From assembly GCA_963578705.1 (NCBI GenBank), contig CAUZDT010000008.1, positions 1 to 29,304 of the forward strand: a stretch of DNA of 29,304 nucleotides, given 5' to 3'. This stretch comes from UBA8886 sp963578705 (GTDB lineage Archaea; Thermoplasmatota; Poseidoniia; MGIII; CG-Epi1). Below the pieces are notes generated by a model, which did not search any database, was not told where the DNA came from, and saw only the letters and a list, made by a program, of their open reading frames with translations. Below are positions 12,189 to 21,700 of the stretch, piece by piece; within the stretch, counting starts at the first letter, position 1; the number at the start of each line of letters is the position of its first letter. Both the position numbers and the translations under genes were made by a program.

Positions 12189-14159
12189 TTGATTCCGGTA
12201 TTTCCGATTGCGGCGTTCCTGCTAATTCTGGTCTGCGGACGGTTCGAGCCGCTGCGCTCCAGCTTCGTCGCCTCAGGCAGCTGGCTGGCGCTCATCGGGG
12301 TTGGCGGCTCGAGCGCGCTTTCGCTGCTGGTGGCGTGGGAAGTCTTCACGGGCGGCCACGGCCCGTATGAAGAGACATGGACCTGGTTCGAAGGCGCTAC
12401 GTTCGCCTTCGAAGGCGGCATCTACCTCGACGGACTGGCAGCGCTGCTGCTGGTTGTGGTCGGGATTGTATCATTCCTGGTTGTGATGTTCTCCGTCGGC
12501 TACATGGCCGGCGAAGGCGAGCGGCGCATCCGCTACTACGCCGAAATCTGCCTCTTCGTGGGGGTGATGCACGGCCTCGTAATTGCCAACAGCTTCCTGC
12601 TGCTCTTCATCTTCTGGGAACTGGTCGGCGTCTGCTCCTACCTGCTGATTGGTTTCTGGTACGAGAAACCCTCGGCCGCCTCGGCCGCCAAGAAGGCGTT
12701 CCTCGTCACACGTGTCGGTGACGTCTTCCTGCTGTTCGGGCTGGTAATCCTCTTCAACACCTTCGGGACGCTGCGCTACAGCGAGCTCTTTGCCGACCCG
12801 GCAGTGCTGGCGGAGCACGCGACCGAGCTGAAGTGGGCTACGCTCTGTCTCTTCGGCGGCGCGATTGGCAAGTCGGCGCAGTTTCCACTGCACTTCTGGC
12901 TGCCCGACGCGATGGAAGGGCCGTCGACGGTCAGCGCGCTGATTCACGCCGCGACGATGGTCAAGGCGGGCGTTTTCCTCGTCGCGCGGGCGTATCCCCT
13001 CATAGTGCACTCGCCCGACACGGCGCTCTATATCGCCATCACGGGTGGCTTCACGGCATTCATCGCCGCCAGCATGGCGCTGGTGATGTATGATATCAAG
13101 CGCGTGCTCGCCTATTCGACCATTTCGCAACTGGGCTATATGTTCCTCGCGCTCGGCACTGGGGCGTGGGCGTTCGCGCACGCCGGTGGCGATGCGTATG
13201 CCGCAGCACATGGCTACACGGCGGGGATGTTCCACCTGCTCAATCACGCTTTTTTCAAGGCGCTGCTCTTCCTCGGTGCCGGTACGGTAATCCATTCAGT
13301 GCACACGCAGGATATGCGCGAGATGGGCGGTTTACGGCGGGCGATGCCGCTCACCTCGACTGCGATGGGGCTGGCGGTGCTCTCGATTGCGGGCGTGCCG
13401 TTCTTCTCCGGCTTCTGGTCCAAGGACGAAATCTTGGCTGCCGTCAGGCACAACGGTGAAGCGGAGCCGATTTTCGCCTTGCTCTGGATGATGGCGCTTG
13501 CGACGGCGGGGATGACCGCCTTCTACATGACCCGCCTCTGGATGATGACCTTCACCGGCCCCCCGAATGAGAAGGCGCACGAAGCGCCGGCGGTAATGAC
13601 GATACCGCTCTGTATCCTCGGGGCGCTTGCGGTCATTTCGGGCTTCGCCATCTTCCTCGGCGACGGGTTCGCCAGCTACGTCCACTACGGCCACCACGCG
13701 CCCCAGGACGACTGGGCGTTGCTCGACCATGTGCTAACCGCGAGCGGGACGCACCTCTCGGTCGCGGCGGCGCTGGGCGGCATCGCGCTGGCGAGCCTGC
13801 TCTACTACCGCTCGCCAACGCAGGTTGAGCGGCCCGAGCGCGCGCGCTTTATCCTCGAGAACCAGCCCACTGCATGGCTGCACCACTTCCTGACCAAGCG
13901 GCTCTATATTTCGCGCTTTTTCGACTGGGTTGGCCTGCGCTGCTGGGACGTGGGCGCCGCGGCATGCAACAGCTTCGACCTCGTCGTGATTGACGGCGCG
14001 GTGAACGGCATCGCCAACGGCGCAATTCGCAGCGGCGAGCGCCTCCGCCGGCTGCACACCGGGTTTACGGGCCATTACGCTTCCTATTCGCTCGGCGGCC
14101 TCGGCGCGCTGGTAATCCTGCTACGAGTTGTGCTGCCGCTGACGGGGTGGTCACCGTGA
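12189..14159 (+). CDS. nuoL: NADH-quinone oxidoreductase subunit L (NuoL-like)
   Basis: The 656-residue antiporter-like subunit pumps ions at the far end of the membrane arm. Conserved parts are LFIFWELVGVCSYLLIGFWY (about 141-160, with the key Glu), KKAFLVTRVGD, FPLHFWLPDAMEGPSTVSAL (about 236-255) and the lysine helix after it, then a long C-terminal region with the lateral helix and last span. TTG 12189 is the first standard start codon in frame. However, the preceding codons read ILEQAW, fit a normal NuoL start, and place AUA 12171 five bases after GAGGTGG. The true start may therefore be AUA 12171, adding six residues. The stop overlaps nuoM as GTGA. Confidence 0.93.
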   Translation: MIPVFPIAAFLLILVCGRFEPLRSSFVASGSWLALIGVGGSSALSLLVAWEVFTGGHGPYEETWTWFEGATFAFEGGIYLDGLAALLLVVVGIVSFLVVMFSVGYMAGEGERRIRYYAEICLFVGVMHGLVIANSFLLLFIFWELVGVCSYLLIGFWYEKPSAASAAKKAFLVTRVGDVFLLFGLVILFNTFGTLRYSELFADPAVLAEHATELKWATLCLFGGAIGKSAQFPLHFWLPDAMEGPSTVSALIHAATMVKAGVFLVARAYPLIVHSPDTALYIAITGGFTAFIAASMALVMYDIKRVLAYSTISQLGYMFLALGTGAWAFAHAGGDAYAAAHGYTAGMFHLLNHAFFKALLFLGAGTVIHSVHTQDMREMGGLRRAMPLTSTAMGLAVLSIAGVPFFSGFWSKDEILAAVRHNGEAEPIFALLWMMALATAGMTAFYMTRLWMMTFTGPPNEKAHEAPAVMTIPLCILGALAVISGFAIFLGDGFASYVHYGHHAPQDDWALLDHVLTASGTHLSVAAALGGIALASLLYYRSPTQVERPERARFILENQPTAWLHHFLTKRLYISRFFDWVGLRCWDVGAAACNSFDLVVIDGAVNGIANGAIRSGERLRRLHTGFTGHYASYSLGGLGALVILLRVVLPLTGWSP

Positions 14160-16024
14160 AACGACTATTTGCGCTAGTGCTGTTGCTGGCGCTGCTGCCA
14201 ACCGCGGCGGCCGAGACGACGACGGTTACCGTGACGCAGTCGGGCGACGGCAGCTCATACTACTTCGAGCCGGTGGTGTTGCAAGTTACGATCGGCGATA
14301 CTGTCGAATTCGTTTGGGGCAACGGCTCGCATAATGTCGCGCAGGTCGCTAATTCCGAAGCGAATCGCTACGAGTCAGGCTTCCGCTCTGGCGCCCCTCA
14401 GGTGGGCGGCAACTGGACGCTCCCAGCCGAATATACTGCGGCCGATGGCACACTGGAATATGTGTGTGAACCGCACGCGCTGATGGGCATGCGCGGCACC
14501 ATAATAGTCGGCAGCGGCGCAGCGCCGATTCCGGAAATCGCCCTGAGCTTTGGCGACTTCCCGTGGCTCAGCTACCTGCTGGTGCTCCCGCTGCTTGGCG
14601 CCGGATGGTGCTGGGGCTTCCGCAACCACCCCGGTGCGCCGCGCATGATTGCGCTTGGCACGACGCTGGCGACGCTGTTGCTCTCGCTCGTCATCTTCAT
14701 GAAAGCGGGCTCCGGCAGTGGCTATCGGCTGATGGAAGAGTATGTCTGGTCTTCCCAGTTCGGCGTTTCGCTGCTTCTGGGAGTGGACGGGCTCAGCGCG
14801 CCGATGGTACTGCTGACCGGCATTCTCGGACCGCTCACCGTGCTCTTCGCGTGGGAAGAAACGAAGCGGCCGGCGCTATTCTTTGGCTTGCTGATGGTGA
14901 TGCAGACTGCAATGCTCGGAGTATTCGTGACGCTGGACTACTTCGTCTTCTACCTCTTCTGGGAAGTCGTGCTGATTCCGATGTTCTTCCTGATTGCCAT
15001 CTGGGGCGGTCCCGCCCGGCGATATGCCGCCTACAAGTTCTTCATATACACTTTCACCGCCTCGCTGGTGATGCTGGTCGGCTTCATGGCGCTCTACTTT
15101 GAAGCTGGCGCAAGCACGTTTTCGATGATTGAAATCGCGAAGCATTCTGGCAGCTTCGCGCCCGCTTTCCAGAAGTGGGTCTTTGCGGCGCTCTTCATCG
15201 GCTTTGCGGTCAAGATGCCGATGGTCCCTTTCCACACCTGGCTCCCCGACGCGCACGTCGAAGCGCCGACCGCCGGGTCAATCGTGCTGGCGGGCATCAT
15301 GCTGAAGCTCGGCCTGTACGGACTGATGCGTGCCGCGCTGGCGCCGCTACCGCTTGGCGCCGAGTATTTCGTGCCGGTGATGGTCGTGCTGGCAATCATT
15401 TCCATCATCTATGGAGCGGTCCTCTCGCTGGCGCAGACCGACCTGAAGAAGCTGGTAGCCTACTCCAGCATCTCGCACATGGGTGTCGCGCTACTAGGCG
15501 TCGCGACGCTCACCGAGCTGGGGATGGCGGGGGCGGTTTTCATGATGTTTGCGCACGGCCTGTTGAGCCCGGCCATGTTCATGATTGCCGGGATGCTGCT
15601 GCACCAGGTCGGGACACGCGAAATTCCGAAGCTTGGGGGGCTGGCGCAGAAGCAGCCCTACACCGCGACGCTGGTCGTTATCATCTTCCTCGGGAGCCTC
15701 GGCCTGCCGGGGATGGCGACCTTCGTGGCGGAACTTGCAGTATTTATAGCGTTCTTTGAGAGTCATGGCTACTGGCTGCTGCTCCCGATTTTCGGAATGG
15801 TGCTCACCGCAGGCTACCATCTCTGGGCATTGCAGCGTTCGATTTTCGGCCCGCTCAGCGAACAGGTCGACGTTACGAAAGTGCACGAAGCGCCGTGGTA
15901 TGAGCAGTGGCCGATGTTCACCATCGTCGTGCTGGCAATCCTGTTCGGTGTACTGCCGCAGCTGCTGATGGCGCCGGTGACTGTGGCGTGCTATGACATC
16001 CTACGACTGATGGGGGTGGCCTGA
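14156..16024 (+). CDS. nuoM: NuoM with N-terminal signal peptide and plastocyanin-like copper domain
   Basis: The 622-residue protein is a fusion. Residues 1-19 (MKRLFALVLLLALLPTAAA) are a signal peptide with an Ala-rich cleavage site. Residues about 20-120 are a cupredoxin domain of plastocyanin/halocyanin type with all four type-1 copper ligands: H59 (NGSHNV), C104, H107 and M112 (VCEPHALMGM), the plastocyanin spacing C-x2-H-x4-M. From about residue 136 a full NuoM follows, with FYLFWEVVLIPMFFLIAIWG (key Glu), FAVKMPMVPFHTWLPDAHVE and the downstream lysine helices. Ordinary NuoM is about 500 residues with no such domain. GTG 14156 overlaps the nuoL stop (GTGA); an in-frame GTG at 14147 would add three residues. 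The copper domain would lie outside the cell membrane. Confidence 0.92.
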   Translation: MKRLFALVLLLALLPTAAAETTTVTVTQSGDGSSYYFEPVVLQVTIGDTVEFVWGNGSHNVAQVANSEANRYESGFRSGAPQVGGNWTLPAEYTAADGTLEYVCEPHALMGMRGTIIVGSGAAPIPEIALSFGDFPWLSYLLVLPLLGAGWCWGFRNHPGAPRMIALGTTLATLLLSLVIFMKAGSGSGYRLMEEYVWSSQFGVSLLLGVDGLSAPMVLLTGILGPLTVLFAWEETKRPALFFGLLMVMQTAMLGVFVTLDYFVFYLFWEVVLIPMFFLIAIWGGPARRYAAYKFFIYTFTASLVMLVGFMALYFEAGASTFSMIEIAKHSGSFAPAFQKWVFAALFIGFAVKMPMVPFHTWLPDAHVEAPTAGSIVLAGIMLKLGLYGLMRAALAPLPLGAEYFVPVMVVLAIISIIYGAVLSLAQTDLKKLVAYSSISHMGVALLGVATLTELGMAGAVFMMFAHGLLSPAMFMIAGMLLHQVGTREIPKLGGLAQKQPYTATLVVIIFLGSLGLPGMATFVAELAVFIAFFESHGYWLLLPIFGMVLTAGYHLWALQRSIFGPLSEQVDVTKVHEAPWYEQWPMFTIVVLAILFGVLPQLLMAPVTVACYDILRLMGVA

Positions 16025-17469
16025 TGGCGGGCGTTGAACTGCTCTTCCCCGAATTCCTGCTGGCGGCCGCGGCGCTGCTCCTGCCCGGCACCTACCTCCT
16101 GCACCGTAACGCGCAGCTATGCGGACGGCTTGCGGTCGTGACGCTGGCGGTTGCGCTGGGTGCTACGTGGCTGCAATGGTTCGGTTCGGCTTCAGCTGCA
16201 TCGACAACCTACTTCGGGCACCTTGAAATCGACCTTTTCTCGCAGCTCTTCAAGTTCGCATTCCTCGCGATTGCGCTCGGCTCGGGAATAGTCAGCCTCG
16301 CCTACCTCGGGGATTTGCCGCACCGACCCGAGTTCTTCACGCTGCTGCTGACCGCCACGCTGGGAATGCTCATCGTTGCCTCGGCTACCGACCTGCTGAC
16401 GCTCTTCATCGGCCTCGAGCTGGCGGCGTTCAGCAGCTACGCGCTGGTCGCTTTCCAGAAGCACGACGACGGTTCGACCGAAGCGGGCGCCAAGTATCTG
16501 CTCATCGGCTCTTTCTCCTCGGCGCTGACGCTCTACGGCATCTCGCTGCTCTATGGCCTGACGGGGACGGTGGAGATAGCAGCCATCGCCGCCCATAACT
16601 GGGACGGTGGCCTGACGGGGGTGCTCTTCGTCGCCATCCTGTTCATTATCGGTGGCCTCGGTTTCAAGGTCGCCGCGGTGCCGTTCCACGCCTGGGCTCC
16701 TGACGTTTATCAGGGTGCCCCGACGCCCGTCACCGCCTTTCTGGCGGCGGGCAGCAAGGCGATGGGATTTGTCGCGCTGTTGCGCATTTTCGTCACCGCC
16801 CTCGGCCCGGCGCTGGCGGAGTGGCAGCTATTGATCGCCATAATTGCGGTGGTGACGATGAGCGTCGGCAACCTGGCGGCGCTGCGGCAGCAGGATATCG
16901 GCCGCATGCTCGCCTACTCCTCGGTAGCGCAGGCGGGCTACATCCTCGCCGCGTTTCCGGTCATGACCGAGCTGGCGCTGGGCGGTGCGATTTTCCACAT
17001 ACTTGTGCACGCCATCATGAAGGGTGGTGCGTTCGTGATTGTGGCGGCGGTCGGCATGGCGGGACTCGGCTACACTGTCGATAGCTACCGCGGGCTGGCG
17101 CAGCGGTCGCCGCTGATGGCGCTGGCTATGACGGTCTGCCTGCTGGCACTGGTCGGGATTCCGCCCTTGGGCGGCTTCTTCAGCAAGTTCTGGCTGTTCT
17201 ACGGCATTTTCCAGGCGTCGATGGAGGGGCAACTGTGGCTGTTCTGGCTGGTTATCGCAGGTGTCCTGAACTCGGCGCTGTCGCTCTTCTATTATTTGCG
17301 CATCATTCGCAACATCTACACTGAAGACCCGCAAGGCAACGCGCGGCCGTTCGGGGGGCACACACGGTATATCGCCTTCGCGGTGCTGCTGATGCTCGTA
17401 TTGCTGGTTCCACTGCAGTATGATTCAATCCTGGGCCTTTGCCGCGAAGCAGGCTCATCGCTGCTGTGA
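16024..17469 (+). CDS. nuoN: NADH-quinone oxidoreductase subunit N (NuoN-like)
   Basis: The 481-residue antiporter-like subunit has about 14 helices. Family segments are DLLTLFIGLELAAFSSYALV (about 124-143, with the key Glu), AGAKYLLIGSFSSALTLYG, GGLGFKVAAVPFHAWAPDVY (about 211-230, with a lysine) and LALVGIPPLGGFFSKFWLFY (about 375-394). It starts at TGATG, sharing one base with the nuoM stop, and overlaps the following small ORF by four bases. It completes a membrane arm of NuoA, H, J, K, L, M and N. Confidence 0.95.
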   Translation: MAGVELLFPEFLLAAAALLLPGTYLLHRNAQLCGRLAVVTLAVALGATWLQWFGSASAASTTYFGHLEIDLFSQLFKFAFLAIALGSGIVSLAYLGDLPHRPEFFTLLLTATLGMLIVASATDLLTLFIGLELAAFSSYALVAFQKHDDGSTEAGAKYLLIGSFSSALTLYGISLLYGLTGTVEIAAIAAHNWDGGLTGVLFVAILFIIGGLGFKVAAVPFHAWAPDVYQGAPTPVTAFLAAGSKAMGFVALLRIFVTALGPALAEWQLLIAIIAVVTMSVGNLAALRQQDIGRMLAYSSVAQAGYILAAFPVMTELALGGAIFHILVHAIMKGGAFVIVAAVGMAGLGYTVDSYRGLAQRSPLMALAMTVCLLALVGIPPLGGFFSKFWLFYGIFQASMEGQLWLFWLVIAGVLNSALSLFYYLRIIRNIYTEDPQGNARPFGGHTRYIAFAVLLMLVLLVPLQYDSILGLCREAGSSLL

Positions 17470-17720
17470 GCGGATCCGAAAAGGAGCGGCAGTTCGAAAA
17501 GCTCTGGAAAGGCGAAACTCCCAAGGGCATCAACCCGCAGAAGCGTAACGCGTTCCGCTCGCGGATGAAGTCGGACTGCCAGCAGCTCGGCCTGCGCTTC
17601 AGCAAGATTAATTCGCGGCGCATCTACCTCGGTGAGCTGACGGAAGATGACGCTGACGTCACCCGCGTTGGCGAAATCCGTGTGCGCCACCCGGAACGCC
17701 GCCACCTGCGCGGCGTCTAG
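17466..17720 (+). CDS. Small basic protein at the end of the nuo operon, unknown
   Basis: From a GTG at 17466, overlapping the nuoN stop as GTGA, an 84-residue protein is encoded. It is soluble, rich in Arg, Lys and Glu, with segments such as SEKERQFEKLWKGETPKGI and NAFRSRMKSDCQQLGLRFSK. The C-terminus is strand-like (RIYLGELTEDDADVTRVGEI). I do not recognise the family. Translational coupling to nuoN and a composition like that of its neighbours support a real gene. It could be an accessory or assembly factor, or an unrelated gene riding on the operon. Its stop overlaps the end of the convergent polyprenyl synthase gene by four bases. Confidence 0.7.
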   Translation: MSGSEKERQFEKLWKGETPKGINPQKRNAFRSRMKSDCQQLGLRFSKINSRRIYLGELTEDDADVTRVGEIRVRHPERRHLRGV

Positions 17721-18694
17721 GCGATGTCGGCCCTGAGCAGCTCGTCGGCGAACGCACCGGGGACCGTTTCAAGCAGCTCACGGTAGGGCGTATCCGGGAG
17801 TTCCTGCAGGTAGCCCTGCGCGCGCTCCTGCCACGGCTTCAGCAGTTCCTCGCAGACCTGCTGGGCGTCCCTCACCTTGCCGTTGGCAATCAGCGGTCCA
17901 GGGTCGCGCTCCTCAAGGAACGCCTGCACCCAGGGTTGATAGTCGGGCAGCCGTTCGAGCCGCGTCAGCGGCAGCGTCGGGATGCCGAGCGACAGGTCGC
18001 CGACCGGCGTGCCGGTGAGCAAGGAGTTGAGCAAGTCCACAAAGTCATCCGCCAGCTGGTAGATGATGCCGACGCACTCGCCGTAATGGTAGAGCAGCGG
18101 CGCCATATCGACGCGCGGTGAGACCAGTGCGCCCAACTCGGCGGCGGTGCCGTAGAGTGCTGCAGTCTTGCGCTTGATGCGTTTCAGGTAGACCGCCTCG
18201 GTATAGCTGGCGTGGTCGGTGAAATCGGCAATTGCACCTTCGGACAGGCTGCGGATGCAGCGCGCCAGCGAGCGCGATGTCGCTTCCGAGATGGCGCCGT
18301 GCAGCGAGCCGGTCGCAATCATCAGGTCCGCCACCAGTACCGCGGTGCGCGGCCCCAGTTCCCGCCATAATGCGGGCGCGTCGCGGCGGAATTCGTCGCC
18401 GTCAATCCAATCGTCGTGAATCAGCGCGCCGCTATGAATCAGCTCCAGCGCGACGCCGCACTCGAACGCCAGGTGCGCATCGCCCTCGAGCGCGTCGGAA
18501 ACCAGCCGGCACAGGACCGGGCGCAGCCGCTTGCCGCCGCTGGCGCCGCGTTCGAGCAGTGGCACGATGTCCTGCGCTTCGGCTGCGAGCGCGGCAGACA
18601 GGTGTTCTTCGAATTCCTGCCGCACCTGCTCACTGTAACTGGTGAGCGGCTCACTGCTCGTGAGCGAAAGGCTGACTGTGCCGGAATTACGCAT
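17717..18694 (-). CDS. Polyprenyl diphosphate synthase (GGPP-synthase type)
   Basis: The 325-residue protein is a trans-prenyltransferase that joins isopentenyl units, in archaea mainly to make C20 or longer chains for ether lipids. It shows GGKRLRPVL (53-61), the first Asp-rich motif D94-D95-x-x-D98 with downstream RRDAPALW, the KTAALYGTAAELGAL region (176-190) and the second motif YQLADDFVDL with D216, D217 and D220. Length is normal. Chain length cannot be told safely. A TATA-like GTTTAAAAG 29 bp upstream overlaps the carB stop, so the gene has its own promoter even though carB is just upstream on the same strand. It is convergent with the nuo operon. Confidence 0.92.
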   Translation of the reverse strand: MRNSGTVSLSLTSSEPLTSYSEQVRQEFEEHLSAALAAEAQDIVPLLERGASGGKRLRPVLCRLVSDALEGDAHLAFECGVALELIHSGALIHDDWIDGDEFRRDAPALWRELGPRTAVLVADLMIATGSLHGAISEATSRSLARCIRSLSEGAIADFTDHASYTEAVYLKRIKRKTAALYGTAAELGALVSPRVDMAPLLYHYGECVGIIYQLADDFVDLLNSLLTGTPVGDLSLGIPTLPLTRLERLPDYQPWVQAFLEERDPGPLIANGKVRDAQQVCEELLKPWQERAQGYLQELPDTPYRELLETVPGAFADELLRADIA

Positions 18695-18718
18695 GCCGGA
18701 CCGAAGTTCCGACGACCC

Positions 18719-18727
18719 GTTTAAAAG
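18719..18727 (-). promoter_or_regulatory. TATA-like element of the prenyl synthase gene
   Basis: GTTTAAAAG (CTTTTAAAC on the coding strand) is centred about 29 bp ahead of the ATG at 18694 and includes the carB stop codon. Confidence 0.5.
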
Positions 18728-21700
18728 CCTGCTTTGGCGATTAATGGCTGCACGTCGCCATCGTCCGGCTCCGCCATCGCTTCCACCGCGGCGCGGGCGC
18801 CGGTGATGGTGGTTATGAACGGGATTCCGAGTTCGACTGCGAGCCGCCGCATCTGCGCGCCGTCGGTCTGCGCCCGCCGGCCGGTGGGCAGGTTGACGAC
18901 AAGGTCCACGTCGCCGCTGCGCATGAAACCCAGAATGTCGGGCTGCCGCCCTTCGGAGATGCGCCAGACGGTCTCGACCTCGAGCCCCGCCTGCCGCAGG
19001 TGGACTGCGGTGCCGCGCGTCGCGACCAGCCGGAAGCCGAGCGCGGCCAGACCCCGTGCTACGCCCTGGAAATCGACCTTGAGCTGGTTGGATACCGACA
19101 GGAACGCCGTCCCGCTGCGCGGTAGCGAACGGCTGCCGCCCGCCAGCGCCCGTCGGTAGGCAGTGCCGAAGCTGGCGCTGTGCCCCATCGCCTCGCCGGT
19201 CGATTTCATCTCTGGCCCCAGCACCGTGTCGAGCCCGGGCAGCTTGAGCCAGCTGAAGGTCGGCACCTTGACCGCGATGTCGTGCGTCGGGAGCGGGCTC
19301 GGTAGCTTCGGCAGCGGTTGCCCCAGCATCGCCTGCACGGCGAGCCGTGCCAGCGGCACGCCGGTCGCCTTGGAGACGAACGGCAGCGTGCGGCTGGCAC
19401 GCGGATTGGCCTCGAGCAGGAACAGCTCGCCGCGGTGCACTGCAATCTGCAGGTTGGCGGTGCCGATGACCCCCAGCGCGCGGGCGACCTGCGTCGAAAG
19501 CTTGACGACTTCCCGCTGCTGTTTCGTGGAGAGTGACTGCGGTGGGATAACGCAGGCGCTGTCGCCCGAGTGGACGCCAGCCATCTCGATTTGCTCCATG
19601 ATGGCGCCCACCAGCACCCGCTTGCCATCGGAGAGCAGGTCGACGTCAAGCTCGAGCGCCCCTTCAAGGAAGCGGTCGACCAGCACCGGCCGCTCGGGCG
19701 ACGCGTGCGTCTCAAGCCGCAGGTAGGTATCGAGTTGCTGGCGGTTGTGGATTATTTCCATTCCGCGGCCGCCAAGCACGAACGACGGTCGCACCAGCAC
19801 CGGGTAACCGATGCGCTCGGCGCACTCGACCACCTCGTCGGCAGAAGTCGCGGCGGCCCATTCGGGCATGCGCACGCCGATGCGCTCCATCAGCGCGCCG
19901 CATTTCTGGCGGTCCTCGGCGTCGAGCATGCTCGCGACAGGCGTGCCGAGAATGCGCGTCTTCAGGCCGCTGGCGGCGATATGCTCGGCGACCGCGTCAG
20001 CCAGGTTGACGGCGGTTTGCCCACCCAGCTGCAGGATTACACCTTCCGGTTTTTCGACGTCCAGGATGTTGCAGACCGCTTCCGCATCGAGCGGCTCGAA
20101 GTAGAGCCGGTCCGACGCGTCGAAATCGGTCGAGACGGTCTCGGGATTGTTGTTGACCACGACCGCCTCCAGTCCGGCGTCGCGCACCGCCTGCACGCCG
20201 TGGACCGTCGAGTAGTCGAACTCGATGCCCTGCCCGATGCGTATCGGACCCGAACCCAGGATGAGCACCGAACGGCCACGCTCGATTTCCTCGCCCGCGT
20301 CGCCGCAGGTCGAGTAGAAGTAGGGCGTCCGCGCGGCGAACTCGCCAGCGCAGGTGTCGACCCTCAGGTAGCTGCTGCGCAGCCCCGCATGGCGACGTGC
20401 CTCGCGGACTTCCGCCTCCGGCAGGCTGCAAGTGTGCGCGATGTGTGCGTCGCCGAACCCCACCTGTTTGGCGCGCGCCAGCAGCTCTGGCGCCAGCTTG
20501 CCTCCGGCCAGCTTGCCTCCGGCCAGCTCCGCCTCGAGTGCGACCAGTGTCGCGATGCGGCTCGTAAAGAAGGCGTGGAAGCCGGTCTGCTCCGCCACCG
20601 TTTTCGCGCCGAACCCCTGCCGCAGCGCTTCCCAGACCGCTTCCAGTCGGCGGTCTGTGGGCTGGCGCAGTAATTCCTCGAGCGCCGGGCCGCGCTCGGC
20701 GACGCCCTCGGGAAAGCCACATCCTTGGCCGAGCGAGCGCCAGCCCTTCAGGAGAGATTCCTCGAACGAGCGGCCGATGGCCATGGTTTCGCCGGTTGAT
20801 TTCATCTGCGTCCCGATGTCACGTTCGGCGAGCTTGAACTTGTCGAAGGGCCAGCGCGGAATCTTTAGCACGACGTAATCCAGCGCCGGTTCGAAGGCGG
20901 CGCTGGTGTTGCCGGTAACGCGGTTCGGCAGCTCGTGCAACCGGCGCCCCAGCGCCAGCAGCGTCGCGATGCGTGCAATCGGGACGCCGGTCGCCTTCGA
21001 CGCCAGCGCCGACGAGCGCGAGACGCGCGGGTTGACCTCGATGACCACATAGTCGGTGCTGACGGGGTCGAACGCGAACTGGACGTTGCAGCCGCCGACG
21101 ATGCCGAGCCCGCGCACCACCTTCAGTGCCGACGAGCGCAATCGCTGGTAATGCGTGTCCGGGAGCGTCAGCGATGGCGCGACGACGATGGATTCGCCGG
21201 TGTGGACGCCCATCGCATCCAGGTTCTCCATCGAGCAGATGACGACCGCGTCGTCGCCGCAGTCGCGCAGCACCTCGAACTCGAATTCCTGCCAGCCGAG
21301 CACCGACTCCTCAATCAGCACTTGCGTCGTCGGCGAGAGCGCCAGCCCGCGGCCGGCGATGACCTCGAGTTCTTCGCGTGAGAAAGCGATGCCGCCGCCG
21401 GTCCCCCCGAGTGTGTAGGCGGGGCGGATGACCGTCGGGTATCCCAGCTTCTCGGCGAGCGCCAGTGCCTGCGGCAGATCCTGCGCCACGCCGCTCTGCG
21501 GTACCGGCTCTCCCAGCTCGACCATGCGCAGCCGGAACTTCTCACGGTCCTCGGCCATCTCGATGGTTTCGAGCGAAGTCCCGAGCGGTCGCACGTTGTA
21601 TTTCTCCAGCACGCCCGCTTCCGCCAGCGCGGTGGTCAGGTTCAGCCCGGTCTGCCCCCCCATCCCGGGCATGATGGCGTCAGGTCTTTCGCGAGCGATA

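Noticed and set aside
12471..13295. Long minus-strand frame antisense to nuoL
   Set aside because: Charged, low-complexity shadow of hydrophobic codons; nuoL on the plus strand has full family motifs.
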